NCBI RefSeq assembly: GCF_004363805.1
Contig: NZ_SNZP01000015.1
Span: forward strand, 53,905-117,904
Length of the DNA: 64,000 nt
Direction of reading: 5' to 3'
Source: Paludibacterium purpuratum
GTDB lineage: Bacteria > Pseudomonadota > Gammaproteobacteria > Burkholderiales > Chromobacteriaceae
Positions 39,602 through 47,850 of this stretch are shown piece after piece (the first letter of the stretch is position 1; each line of letters starts with the position of its first letter). The position numbers and the translations under genes were made by a program. The notes beneath the pieces were generated by a model. That model ran no database searches, was not told where the DNA came from, and saw nothing but the letters and a program-made list of their open reading frames with translations.

Positions 39602-40284
39602 CAGACCGCTCCGGCCAGCGCTCGGCGCATGGCCTCGATGGCGACGCGGTAGTCGGGCGCATTGTAGACGGCCGAGCCTGCGACGAAGGTGTCGGCGCCG
39701 GCGCGGGCGATCTCGGCGATGTTATCGGCCTTGACGCCGCCATCCACCTCCAACCAGATTTCGCCGCCGTGCTTGGCGGTCCAGGTGTCGATGCGCGTGC
39801 GCGCCGCACGGATCTTGTTCAGGCTTTCGGCAATGAACGATTGACCGCCGAAACCCGGGTTGACCGACATGATCAGCACCATGTCGATCTTATCCATCAC
39901 ATGATCCAGGTAATGCAGCGGCGTGGCGGGATTGAACACCAGGCCGGCTTTGCAGCCGTGGTCGCGGATCATGGACAGCGTGCGGTCGATATGCTCGGAC
40001 GCTTCCGGATGGAAGGTGATCATGTTGGCCCCGGCCTTGGCGAACATCGGCACCAGGCTATCGACCGGTTTGACCATCAGGTGCACGTCGATCGGCGCTT
40101 CGGTATGCGGGCGAATCGCCTGGCAGACCATCGGCCCCATGGTGAGGTTGGGGACGTAGTGATTGTCCATCACGTCGAAATGGATGATATCCGCGCCGGC
40201 GTCGATCACATTGCGGACTTCCTCGCCCAGGCGGGCGAAGTCGGCGGACAGTAGGCTCGGAGCGATGCGATAGGTCGGTTGCAT
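39601..40284 (-). CDS. rpe: Ribulose-phosphate 3-epimerase
   Basis: Interconverts ribulose 5-phosphate and xylulose 5-phosphate in the pentose phosphate pathway. The 227 residues begin [23 protein letters not shown] and contain [39 protein letters not shown] and [12 protein letters not shown], all family motifs. The frame is open upstream, but the ATG at 40284 gives the correct start. First gene of rpe-SDR-gph and divergent from apaG. Confidence 0.95.
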   Translation of the reverse strand: MQPTYRIAPSLLSADFARLGEEVRNVIDAGADIIHFDVMDNHYVPNLTMGPMVCQAIRPHTEAPIDVHLMVKPVDSLVPMFAKAGANMITFHPEASEHIDRTLSMIRDHGCKAGLVFNPATPLHYLDHVMDKIDMVLIMSVNPGFGGQSFIAESLNKIRAARTRIDTWTAKHGGEIWLEVDGGVKADNIAEIARAGADTFVAGSAVYNAPDYRVAIEAMRRALAGAV

Positions 40285-40351
40285 GGCGATGGCGGTGGTA
40301 GTGTTTCGGGAGAGCGTATTGTAACGCGCCCCATGCGGCTTGTTCGGATAA

Positions 40352-40357
40352 TATAAT
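40352..40357 (+). promoter_or_regulatory. apaG: Consensus -10 hexamer for apaG
   Basis: TATAAT, 51 bp before the apaG ATG, in the rpe/apaG divergent region. No good -35 hexamer is seen at the right distance. Confidence 0.4.
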
Positions 40358-40408
40358 GAGGAAAATCCTCGCAGCATCGCGCGGCATCAGAAGACAAGAG
40401 GAGTGACC

Positions 40409-40789
40409 ATGTCGGACAAGCAACTGGCATTTCAGGTGGAGCCCGAAGCCTCCTACGCAGAAGAACAATCGGACGTGGCGACCGACGTCTACGTCTTTCA
40501 CTACCATATCCGTATCACCAATACCGGCAAGATCGCCGCCCAACTGATCAGCCGTCACTGGATCATTACCGACGCCAACGAGCAGGTGCAGGAGGTTCGC
40601 GGCATGGGCGTGGTGGGCGAGCAGCCGCGCATCGAGCCCGGGCAGAGCTACGAATACAGCAGCGGCGCCACGCTGGGCACGCCTTACGGCAGTATGCGCG
40701 GTCGCTACCACCTTGTGAGCGACGACGGTCAACGCCACGAGGTCGAAATACCGGAAATGCAATTGGTCGCCCCCCGCGTGCTGCATTGA
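40409..40789 (+). CDS. apaG: ApaG (Co2+/Mg2+ efflux protein family)
   Basis: A 126-residue fibronectin-III-like fold protein. The family pattern is clear: VYVFHYHIRITNTGKIAAQLISRHW, GMGVVGEQPRIEPGQSYEYSSGATL and GSMRGRYHLV. The biochemical role of ApaG is unsettled; in enterobacteria it is linked to cation tolerance and sits with apaH and ksgA, which are not here. The ATG at 40409 is preceded by GAGGAG; a GTG two codons upstream is less likely. Confidence 0.9.
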   Translation: MSDKQLAFQVEPEASYAEEQSDVATDVYVFHYHIRITNTGKIAAQLISRHWIITDANEQVQEVRGMGVVGEQPRIEPGQSYEYSSGATLGTPYGSMRGRYHLVSDDGQRHEVEIPEMQLVAPRVLH

Positions 40790-40814
40790 TCCCCCGCTCA
40801 ATCAAGGCCCCCAC

Positions 40815-42620
40815 ATGCGCTTTACGCACCATGGTCCGGCACCGACCGGCCGCCACGACTGGCAGACGCTGAAAACACTGTTTCCCTATTTGCTGCAGTT
40901 CAAGTGGCGCTTGGGATTGGCGCTGTCCTGTCTGATCTTGGCCAAGGTGGCCACGGTCACCACGCCCTTGTATCTGAAGCACGTCATCGACGGACTGTCT
41001 GTGCCGGCGACCTTGGTGGCGGTGCCGGTGGCCGCGCTGATCGGTTACGGCTTCGCCCGGCTGATGTCGAGCTGGCTGGCCGAATTGCGCGACGCCATTT
41101 TCGCCAAGGTCATCCAGGGTACGGTACGCACCGTGGCGCGTTCGGTGTTTCAACATCTGTTCCGGCTGTCGTTGCGCTTTCATCTGTCGCGCCAGACCGG
41201 CGGCATGACCCGCGATATCGAGCGCGGCACGCGCGGTATCGGTTTCCTGCTCAACTTCGCGGTGTTCAACATCCTGCCGACTTTGCTGGAAATCGCCATG
41301 GTGACCGGCATTCTGCTGTCGCGTTATCAGGGGTGGTTCGCCGTGGTGACGCTCGGCACCATCGTGGTCTACATCGGCTTCACCTTGTCGGTGACCGAAT
41401 GGCGCACGGTCTTTCGCCGCAGCATGAACGACCTGGATTCGCGCGCCAATGCCCGTGCCATCGATGCATTGATCAACTTCGAGACCGTCAAGTATTTCAA
41501 CAACGAACGCTACGAGTCCGAGCGCTATGACCACAATCTGGCCGATTGGGAGGCGTCCGCGATCAAGAACCAAGTATCGCTGTCGATGCTGAACGCCGGG
41601 CAAGGCGCCATCATCGCCCTCGGCGTGACGCTGGTCATGGCCATGGCGGCGCGCGGGGTGGTGCGGCACGATATGACCGTCGGCGACGTGGTGCTGGTGG
41701 CGACCTATATCACCCAGCTCTACGCGCCGCTTAATTTCCTCGGCTTTATCTATCGCGAGATGAAGCACTCGCTGGCCGATATGGAGCGTATGTTCGTCAT
41801 CATGGAGGCCGGCGCCGAAGTGGTCGACCGGCCCGGCGCCAAGACGCTGGCGTCGCGCGATGTGGCCGTGCGCTTCGAGGATGTCGACTTCGGCTACGAA
41901 CCGGATCGCCAGATTCTGCATCGACTGAGCTTCGAGATCCCTGCCGGCAGCACGCTGGCGGTGGTGGGCGCCAGCGGCGCCGGCAAGTCGACATTGGCGC
42001 GGCTGATGTTCCGCTTCTACGATCCGACCGCCGGGCGCATCGCCTTCAACGATATGGATACCCGCGATTTGACGCAGGATTCGCTGCGCGCGCACATCGG
42101 TATCGTTCCTCAGGATACGGTGCTGTTCAACGACAGCATCTATTACAACATCGCCTATGGCCGGCACGACGCCACGCGCGAAGAAGTGATCGAGGCCGCG
42201 CGCTCGGCGCACATCCACGATTTCGTCATGGGCTTGCCGCAAGGCTACGATACCCAGGTGGGCGAGCGCGGCCTCAAGTTGTCCGGCGGCGAGAAGCAGC
42301 GCGTGGCCATTGCCCGCACGCTACTGAAAAATCCGCCGATCCTGATTTTCGACGAGGCGACCAGCGCGCTCGATTCCCGTACCGAAAAGGCCATTCAACA
42401 CGAATTGGCCGACATCGCCGCCAACCGCACCACGCTGATGATCGCCCACCGGCTCTCCACGATCGTCGACGCCGACCGCATCCTGGTACTGGATGGCGGG
42501 CGGGTGATCGAGGAGGGTACGCATCGCGAATTGCTCGCGCGCCAAGGGCGCTATGCCGAAATGTGGCGTCTGCAGCAGGAACGGCGGGACGATGCCGCGG
42601 TGCTTGAGTTGGGTCAATAA
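40815..42620 (+). CDS. Atm1/HMT1-type ABC exporter (half transporter)
   Basis: A 601-residue fused permease-ATPase. The N-terminal half has six membrane helices with the exporter segment FHLSRQTGGMTRDIERGTRGIGFLL, and the ATPase half has Walker A GASGAGKST, Q-loop VPQDTVLFNDSIYYNIAYG, signature LSGGEKQRVAIA, Walker B ILIFDEATSALD and the H-loop MIAHRLSTI. The TGGMTRDIERGTRG and YFNNERYE segments resemble mitochondrial Atm1 and bacterial Atm1, which export glutathione-based metal or persulfide compounds. It works as a homodimer in the inner membrane. It starts 26 bp after apaG. Confidence 0.88.
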   Translation: MRFTHHGPAPTGRHDWQTLKTLFPYLLQFKWRLGLALSCLILAKVATVTTPLYLKHVIDGLSVPATLVAVPVAALIGYGFARLMSSWLAELRDAIFAKVIQGTVRTVARSVFQHLFRLSLRFHLSRQTGGMTRDIERGTRGIGFLLNFAVFNILPTLLEIAMVTGILLSRYQGWFAVVTLGTIVVYIGFTLSVTEWRTVFRRSMNDLDSRANARAIDALINFETVKYFNNERYESERYDHNLADWEASAIKNQVSLSMLNAGQGAIIALGVTLVMAMAARGVVRHDMTVGDVVLVATYITQLYAPLNFLGFIYREMKHSLADMERMFVIMEAGAEVVDRPGAKTLASRDVAVRFEDVDFGYEPDRQILHRLSFEIPAGSTLAVVGASGAGKSTLARLMFRFYDPTAGRIAFNDMDTRDLTQDSLRAHIGIVPQDTVLFNDSIYYNIAYGRHDATREEVIEAARSAHIHDFVMGLPQGYDTQVGERGLKLSGGEKQRVAIARTLLKNPPILIFDEATSALDSRTEKAIQHELADIAANRTTLMIAHRLSTIVDADRILVLDGGRVIEEGTHRELLARQGRYAEMWRLQQERRDDAAVLELGQ

Positions 42621-42779
42621 GCTTTCTGTTATTTTCGACCTCAGCGTGGTACAGTCGGATCATCCCCATGAAAATGGCATTAGATCCAGTTAATGGGTAT
42701 GCGTCGCGTGCTGGCAGGTCCCTTACCGCCCGACGGCTCTCCCGCAGAACCGCTCGTATGCACGGCGCCATTTGCAACC

Positions 42780-42806
42780 AGCTCACATAGCTCACATAGC
42801 TCATAG
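42780..42806 (+). repeat. Three tandem 9-bp repeats before pepD
   Basis: AGCTCACAT occurs twice in a row followed by AGCTCATAG; the last copy runs into the ribosome binding site AGGAAG of pepD. Copy-number changes could alter the spacing between promoter and ribosome binding site. Confidence 0.6.
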
Positions 42807-42817
42807 GAAGTAGCGCA

Positions 42818-44269
42818 ATGGTTATTGCCGAACTCGAACCCAAAGCGGTCTGGGAACATTTTCAGACCCTGTGCGACATCCCGCGTCCTTCAAAACACGA
42901 AGAACAAGTACGCGATTATCTCAAGGGCTGGGCCGACCTGAACGGCCTGGATTCCACGATCGATGCCGCCGGCAACCTGATTATCCGCAAGCCGGCCACC
43001 CCGGGCATGGAAAACCGTGTCGGCGTGGTCATGCAGGGTCACCTCGACATGGTGTGCCAGGCTAACACCGGTACCGAACACGACTTCTTCAAAGACCCGA
43101 TCCGCCCGGTACTGCAAGACGGTTGGCTGGTCGCCGAAAATACCACCCTCGGCGCCGACAACGGCATCGGTGTGGCGCTCGCCATGGCGGCGCTGGTTAG
43201 CACCGACATCCAGCACGGCCCGATCGAGGCGCTGTTCACCCTGGACGAAGAGCAGGGCATGGGCGGCGCGCTCAACCTGGAAACCGGCCTGCTCAAGGGC
43301 AAGTTCATGCTCAACCTCGATACCGAGGAATGGGGTCAGTTCTACATGGGTTGCGCCGGCGGTATCGACGTTAACGTCGAACGCAAATTCGCTACCCGCG
43401 CAGTACCGGCCGGCTATCAGGTCGCCAAGTTGTCTGTGACCGGTTTGCGCGGCGGCCACTCCGGTGCCGATATCCACCTCGGCCGCGGCAACGCCAACAA
43501 GATTCTGTTGCGTACCCTCAATGACCTGGGTCGCGAAACCGATCTGTGCCTGTCCTCGTTCACCGGCGGTACCGCCCGCAACGCACTGGCGCGCGAAGCC
43601 TTTGCCGTGGTGGCCTTCCCCGCGGCCGACCAGGACAAGGTGGCGGGCCTGCTCGACAGCCTGCAGCAAGTCCTGCGCGACGAGTTGACCGGCATCGACG
43701 ACGGCGTGGCGCTGAGCTGTGCCTCGGCCGAAGCTGCAACGGTGATGGCCGTCGACGATCAGAAGGCGATCTTGTCGGCGCTGCATGCCGCGCCGCACGG
43801 CGTCAAGAGCATGAGCCAGCGCGTTACCGGCGTGGTTGAAACCTCGAACAACCTGGGCGTGATCCGCATCGGCGACGGCAAGTTGTTCTGTAACTTCATG
43901 GTTCGCTCGCTCAACAACTCCGGCACCATGATGCTGGCCCACGAGGTCATCAGCCTGTTCTCGTTGATCAATGCCGAGATCACTACCGAAGGCGGCTACC
44001 CGGGCTGGGCACCGAATCCGGAATCCAAGCTGCTGGCACTGTGCCGCGCGATGTACCAGCGCGACTTCAAGGCCGAATCGCAGGTCAAGGTCATCCACGC
44101 CGGCCTGGAGTGCGGCATCATCGGCGACAAATACCCGCAGATGGACATGGTGTCCTTCGGCCCGAACATCCGCGGCGCGCATGCCCCGGGCGAACGCGTC
44201 GAAGTCGCTTCGGTCGGTTACTGCTGGGATCTGGTCAAGTCGATCCTGGCCGAGGTGCCGGCGGCCTGA
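42818..44269 (+). CDS. pepD: Aminoacyl-histidine dipeptidase (peptidase D)
   Basis: M20-family metallopeptidase of 483 residues that cleaves Xaa-His dipeptides such as carnosine and Cys-Gly. Zinc-site motifs are present: VVMQGHLDMVCQ (His, Asp), LGADNGIGVA, DEEQGMGGA with the catalytic Glu, and LNLDTEEWGQFYMGCAGG. A lid domain (LRGGHSGADIHLGRGNANK) and the C-terminal VIHAGLECGII follow. Length and order are typical. It is followed by a terminator. Confidence 0.95.
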   Translation: MVIAELEPKAVWEHFQTLCDIPRPSKHEEQVRDYLKGWADLNGLDSTIDAAGNLIIRKPATPGMENRVGVVMQGHLDMVCQANTGTEHDFFKDPIRPVLQDGWLVAENTTLGADNGIGVALAMAALVSTDIQHGPIEALFTLDEEQGMGGALNLETGLLKGKFMLNLDTEEWGQFYMGCAGGIDVNVERKFATRAVPAGYQVAKLSVTGLRGGHSGADIHLGRGNANKILLRTLNDLGRETDLCLSSFTGGTARNALAREAFAVVAFPAADQDKVAGLLDSLQQVLRDELTGIDDGVALSCASAEAATVMAVDDQKAILSALHAAPHGVKSMSQRVTGVVETSNNLGVIRIGDGKLFCNFMVRSLNNSGTMMLAHEVISLFSLINAEITTEGGYPGWAPNPESKLLALCRAMYQRDFKAESQVKVIHAGLECGIIGDKYPQMDMVSFGPNIRGAHAPGERVEVASVGYCWDLVKSILAEVPAA

Positions 44270-44295
44270 TTTCCGGTTTGGAAATATTGGTCACG

Positions 44296-44323
44296 AAACG
44301 CCGATCATGAGATCGGCGTTTTT
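44296..44323 (+). terminator. Terminator of pepD
   Basis: Stem AAACGCCGATC / GATCGGCGTTT with loop ATGA, and a T-run. Confidence 0.88.
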
Positions 44324-44437
44324 CTTTTGGTATTAATTTTATTATTATTTAATTGTGTAAATAATAATAAAATTCGACGCCAATCTATTTTTAGCTTGAA
44401 ATAATATGAATGATCCGGATAAAATGCCGGACATCGT
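44324..44437 (+). promoter_or_regulatory. AT-rich region that should contain the mgtA leader promoter
   Basis: About 114 bp of strongly AT-rich sequence (TAATAATAAAA-type runs) between the pepD terminator and the first hairpin of the mgtA leader. No pair of hexamers fits well enough to name the start point, and no PhoP-type GTTTA direct repeat is evident. Confidence 0.4.
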
Positions 44438-44462
44438 CATCTTGCTCGCAAGATGCTTTTTT
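44438..44462 (+). terminator. Intrinsic terminator at the front of the mgtA leader
   Basis: Perfect 8-bp stem CATCTTGC / GCAAGATG with a TC loop, then C and T6. It stands 21 bp before leader ORF 1. It may be a second pepD terminator or an attenuator of the mgtA transcript. Confidence 0.75.
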
Positions 44463-44483
44463 CAACCAATACGGAGACCCTTC

Positions 44484-44540
44484 ATGCCGACCGAGCCTGA
44501 GCCCTATCCGTATTGGTGTGCCTGCCGTATTCCCGCCTGA
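44484..44540 (+). CDS. mgtA leader ORF 1 (MgtL-like, acidic-proline peptide)
   Basis: An 18-codon ORF coding MPTEPEPYPYWCACRIPA, with GGAG about 7 bases before the ATG. The N-terminal EPEPYP run alternates acidic residues and prolines, like the EPDP start of enterobacterial MgtL, which destabilises translating ribosomes at low Mg2+. Four of the first nine residues are Pro or lie in such pairs. It is too short for ordinary gene callers. Function is inferred from composition, position before mgtA and the structured RNA that follows. Confidence 0.65.
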   Translation: MPTEPEPYPYWCACRIPA

Positions 44541-44566
44541 TTTCTGTCCCTGTGTACAGTCTTGTC

Positions 44567-44693
44567 GGCGGCGGCGAGCCACCGATACCTGCAACCCTGA
44601 CCTGATTCGTTCCGCCGCCACAGTTGTGGTCGCACAAGCGCTTATCGCCTTGTCCGGCGGGTCAGGGTATGGACCGGCACGTTCTGCCTGACC
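44567..44693 (+). promoter_or_regulatory. Mutually exclusive hairpins between the two mgtA leader ORFs
   Basis: GGTCAGG (44660-44666) can pair with CCTGACC upstream (44596-44602; extended to 9 bp, ACCCTGACC with GGTCAGGGT) or with CCTGACC downstream (44687-44693). A third pairing, GGCGGCGG (44567-44574) with CCGCCGCC (44612-44619), encloses the first partner. Such choice between stems is the hallmark of attenuation, with ribosome position on ORF 1 as the likely switch. Folding energies were not computed. Confidence 0.55.
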
Positions 44694-44714
44694 TCCCGAG
44701 ACAGGAGTGATTCC

Positions 44715-44804
44715 ATGTTATCCGACGAACCTGAACCCCGACCCGGGATTCGGGACGACAAGCACGAAAAGGAAATTGTGGCCGACAACGCGCGGCCGCC
44801 TTGA
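44715..44804 (+). CDS. mgtA leader ORF 2 (second MgtL-like peptide)
   Basis: A 29-codon ORF starting MLSDEPEPRPGIRDD and ending NARPP, with a strong ribosome binding site (AGGAG) 7 bases before the ATG. It repeats the EPEP-x-P signature of leader ORF 1 at residues 5-10 and is otherwise charged (DDKHEKE). Its stop codon is joined to a terminator-like hairpin, so completion or abortion of translation would decide the fate of that hairpin. No homologous family can be named. Confidence 0.65.
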   Translation: MLSDEPEPRPGIRDDKHEKEIVADNARPP

Positions 44805-44824
44805 ACGGCATTGCCGTTGTTTTT
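44804..44824 (+). terminator. Terminator-like hairpin fused to the stop of leader ORF 2
   Basis: Stem AACGGC-ATT-GCCGTT, then GTTTTT. The first A is the last base of the ORF 2 stop codon. A ribosome that reaches the stop would cover the hairpin, while one that falls off early would not; alternatively Rho could act on the untranslated RNA. Confidence 0.6.
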
Positions 44825-44953
44825 GCCATTTCCAGTTTTCCTTTTCCTGTTTTTCTCCTGAATAAACCCCATTAAATATTTCATGCCCTGTCATTTAAAT
44901 GTGACTGGAGGGTGTTTTATTGTCTGCCATTTTATATGTCGAATGGCGCCGCT

Positions 44954-44983
44954 ATTCCGTTGCCGATAAAAACGGAATGGGAG
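44954..44983 (+). promoter_or_regulatory. Hairpin abutting the mgtA ribosome binding site
   Basis: Perfect 8-bp stem ATTCCGTT (44954-44961) with AACGGAAT (44971-44978), immediately followed by GGGAG (44979-44983) and the ATG at 44990. It could influence ribosome entry. Confidence 0.55.
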
Positions 44984-44989
44984 AAATTC

Positions 44990-47764
44990 ATGCATCGTCA
45001 TCAGCCTCCGCGCACCCGGTATCAACGCGGCTTCCTCGCCTTGTGGGGTAAGAAATCGGCCAAGCGCCCCGATCTGGGGCAAAAGGAACAGATTCAGGCC
45101 CGTATCGCCAGGGAAACCGCAACCTCCATCGAAGAAACCCTGCAACATCTCGCAAGCCATCCGGATGGTTTGACCGAGCGCCAGGCTAGTTTGCGCCTTG
45201 AGCGATATGGCCTGAACGAAGTGTTGCACGACAAACCGCCGCACCCGTTGCGCCAGTTGCTGCAAGCCTTCAATAACCCTTTCGTCATCGTGTTGATCGT
45301 GTTGGGCGTGCTCAGCTATGTCATGGATGTGGCCACTGCCGCGCCGGGCGATCAGGATTGGACCAAGGTCATCATCCTTGCCGCGATGATCTCGATCAGT
45401 GGTCTATTGCGTTTCTGGCAGGAATTCCGCTCGGCCAAAGCCGCTGACCAGCTCAAGTCGCTGGTGCGCAATACCGCGACCGTGTTGCGCCGGATGGACG
45501 CCTGGAGCAAGCCGGTCCGGCACGAAATCGCCATGACCGAACTGGTGGTCGGCGACGTCGTGCATTTGCAAGCGGGCGATATGATCCCGGCGGATATCCG
45601 GCTGCTGCATTCGCGCGATTTGTTCATCAGTCAGGCGGCACTGACCGGCGAGGCCCTGCCGGTGGAGAAGTACGACACCCTGGGTGCCGTAATCGGTAAA
45701 TCGGCTGTGGCCCGCACGGGGGGCGCCGCGAATCTGCTGGATGCGCCAAATGTTTGTTTCATGGGCACCAACGTCGTCAGCGGAACCGCACAGGCCGTGG
45801 TCGTGGCCACCGGCACCGATACCTATTTCGGTGCGCTGGCCCGCAATGTGGTGCACCACAAGCGCATCGAAACCAGTTTCGATAAAGGCGTGAACAGCGT
45901 GTCCTGGCTGTTGATCCGTTTCATGCTGGTCATGGTGCCGGTGGTCTTTCTGATCAACGGCCTCACCAAGGGGGACTGGGTCTCGGCACTGACCTTCGCC
46001 CTGGCCGTCGCAGTGGGATTGACACCGGAAATGCTGCCGATGATCGTATCGGCCAACCTGGCCAAGGGCGCCGTGGCCATGGCGCGTCGCAAGGTGGTGG
46101 TCAAGCGTCTCAACGCCGTGCAGAACTTCGGCGCCATGGATGTGCTGTGTACCGACAAGACCGGCACGTTGACCCAGGACAAGATCATTCTGGAACATCA
46201 CTACGATGTGGCCGGCAACCGCGACGACGAAGTGCTGCGCCTGGCTTGGCTCAACAGCCATCACCAGAGCGGCGTGAAGAATCTGATGGATATTGCCATC
46301 GTCGAGCACGCCAATCGCCAGGATGAGCATTTCCGCCAAGGGCATTTCCACAAAGTCGACGAATTGCCTTTCGACTTCATTCGGCGTCGTCTATCGGTCA
46401 TTTTGGCCGACTCGGCGGGCAGGCATTGCATGATCGCCAAAGGCGCGGTGGAAGAAATGCTGGCGGTGGCCAGCCATATCCGCGACGCCGGTGGCATCCG
46501 TCCGCTGACCATGGCCGATCGCAGCCGGTTGCTGCAGCAAAGCCAGGCGTTCAACGATGAGGGCTATCGCGTGTTGTTGCTGGCGACCCGCGACATCCCC
46601 ATCGACGAGCAGAAGGATAACTACCGCACAGCAGACGAAAATGGGCTGGTGGTGCGCGGGTTCCTGACCTTCCTCGACCCGCCGAAGGATTCCGCAGAGC
46701 CCGCCATCCGCGCGCTGCAAGAATACGGCGTGGCGGTCAAAGTGTTGACCGGCGACAACGCGATTATTACCGCCAAGGTGTGCCGCGAAGTGGGCCTGGA
46801 GCCGGGCACACCGTTGCTGGGCAGCGAGATCGATGCGCTGAGCGACGAAGCCTTGTGCTTGCTTGTGCGGGAGACCACCGTGTTCGCCAAGCTGACGCCG
46901 CTGCAAAAGGCCCGCGTCGTCAAGGCGCTGCAGGCCAATGGCCATACCGTCGGCTTTCTCGGCGACGGCATCAACGACGCGCCGGCGCTACGCGACGCCG
47001 ACGTCGGCATCTCGGTCGATAGCGGTGCCGACATCGCCAAGGAGACGGCCGACATCATTTTGCTGGAAAAGAGCCTGATGGTATTGGAGGAGGGTGTCAT
47101 CAAAGGACGAGAAACCTTCGGCAACATCCTCAAGTACCTGAACATGACGGCCAGTTCCAACTTCGGCAATGTGTTCTCCGTCTTGGTGGCTTCCGCCTTC
47201 TTGCCCTGGGAGCCCATGCTGGCGCTGCAAATGCTGATCCAGAACCTGGTTTACGATATTTCGCAAATGCTGCTGCCTTGGGACAAGATGGATCCGGAAT
47301 TTCTCAAGCGGCCGCGCAAGTGGGAAGCCGGCAACATCAAACGCTTCATGTTGTGGCTCGGGCCGACCTCTTCGGTGTTCGACATCACGACCTATATCCT
47401 GATGTGGAGCGTATTCGGCGCCGGCGCGGCCTGGATGGCGCACGGCGGCACCGCCGGACAGGAAGTCATGAATTCAGGCTGGTTCATTGAAGGCCTGGTT
47501 TCGCAAACGCTGGTGGTTCATATGCTGCGCACGCGCAAGATCCCGTTCGTGCAAAGTATGGCGGCTTTGCCGGTCATGCTGTCGACCAGCATCGCCATCG
47601 CCATTGCCTGCTATCTGCCTTTCTCGCCGCTGGGCCAGGCCTTCGGCTTCATCCGGCTCGATCCGTCCTACTTCGGCTGGCTGGCCGCTACCATGGCGGG
47701 CTATCTGTTGCTGACCCAGGTGGTGAAACAGATCTACATCCGTCGTTATCGCGAGTGGTTCTGA
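44990..47764 (+). CDS. mgtA: Magnesium-translocating P-type ATPase
   Basis: P3B-type ATPase that imports Mg2+ with the gradient, 924 residues. It has the phosphorylation site CTDKTGTLTQ (Asp389), TGE in the actuator domain (ALTGEALPVEKY), VGLTPEMLPMIV in the M4 region, FLDPPKD, TGDN and GDGINDAPALRDADVGISVD. The sequence is close to MgtA throughout, including the C-terminal membrane block TASSNFGNVFSVLVASAFLP. The ATG at 44990 has GGGAG 6 bases before; upstream in-frame codons (GTG 44912, ATG 44936) lack such a site. It follows a long structured leader and ends with a terminator. Confidence 0.95.
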   Translation: MHRHQPPRTRYQRGFLALWGKKSAKRPDLGQKEQIQARIARETATSIEETLQHLASHPDGLTERQASLRLERYGLNEVLHDKPPHPLRQLLQAFNNPFVIVLIVLGVLSYVMDVATAAPGDQDWTKVIILAAMISISGLLRFWQEFRSAKAADQLKSLVRNTATVLRRMDAWSKPVRHEIAMTELVVGDVVHLQAGDMIPADIRLLHSRDLFISQAALTGEALPVEKYDTLGAVIGKSAVARTGGAANLLDAPNVCFMGTNVVSGTAQAVVVATGTDTYFGALARNVVHHKRIETSFDKGVNSVSWLLIRFMLVMVPVVFLINGLTKGDWVSALTFALAVAVGLTPEMLPMIVSANLAKGAVAMARRKVVVKRLNAVQNFGAMDVLCTDKTGTLTQDKIILEHHYDVAGNRDDEVLRLAWLNSHHQSGVKNLMDIAIVEHANRQDEHFRQGHFHKVDELPFDFIRRRLSVILADSAGRHCMIAKGAVEEMLAVASHIRDAGGIRPLTMADRSRLLQQSQAFNDEGYRVLLLATRDIPIDEQKDNYRTADENGLVVRGFLTFLDPPKDSAEPAIRALQEYGVAVKVLTGDNAIITAKVCREVGLEPGTPLLGSEIDALSDEALCLLVRETTVFAKLTPLQKARVVKALQANGHTVGFLGDGINDAPALRDADVGISVDSGADIAKETADIILLEKSLMVLEEGVIKGRETFGNILKYLNMTASSNFGNVFSVLVASAFLPWEPMLALQMLIQNLVYDISQMLLPWDKMDPEFLKRPRKWEAGNIKRFMLWLGPTSSVFDITTYILMWSVFGAGAAWMAHGGTAGQEVMNSGWFIEGLVSQTLVVHMLRTRKIPFVQSMAALPVMLSTSIAIAIACYLPFSPLGQAFGFIRLDPSYFGWLAATMAGYLLLTQVVKQIYIRRYREWF

Positions 47765-47787
47765 TCGCCGCGGGAGGAAGCGTCTGA

Positions 47788-47820
47788 GCAAAAGCGCCGC
47801 AAACTTCGCGGCGTTTTTGC
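47788..47820 (+). terminator. Terminator of mgtA
   Basis: GCAAAA-G-CGCCGC pairs with GCGGCG-TTTTTGC around a 6-base loop; the T-run is in the 3' arm. Confidence 0.8.
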
Positions 47821-47850
47821 TTTGTCGCATCTAGGTGCAAGACGAACGCT

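Noticed and set aside
44324..44437. PhoP box before the mgtA leader, as in enterobacteria
   Set aside because: No pair of GTTTA repeats with the right spacing was found; the region is only AT-rich.
44912..44989. Longer MgtA start at GTG 44912 or ATG 44936
   Set aside because: Neither has a ribosome binding site; the ATG at 44990 has GGGAG at good distance and the N-terminus then fits the family.
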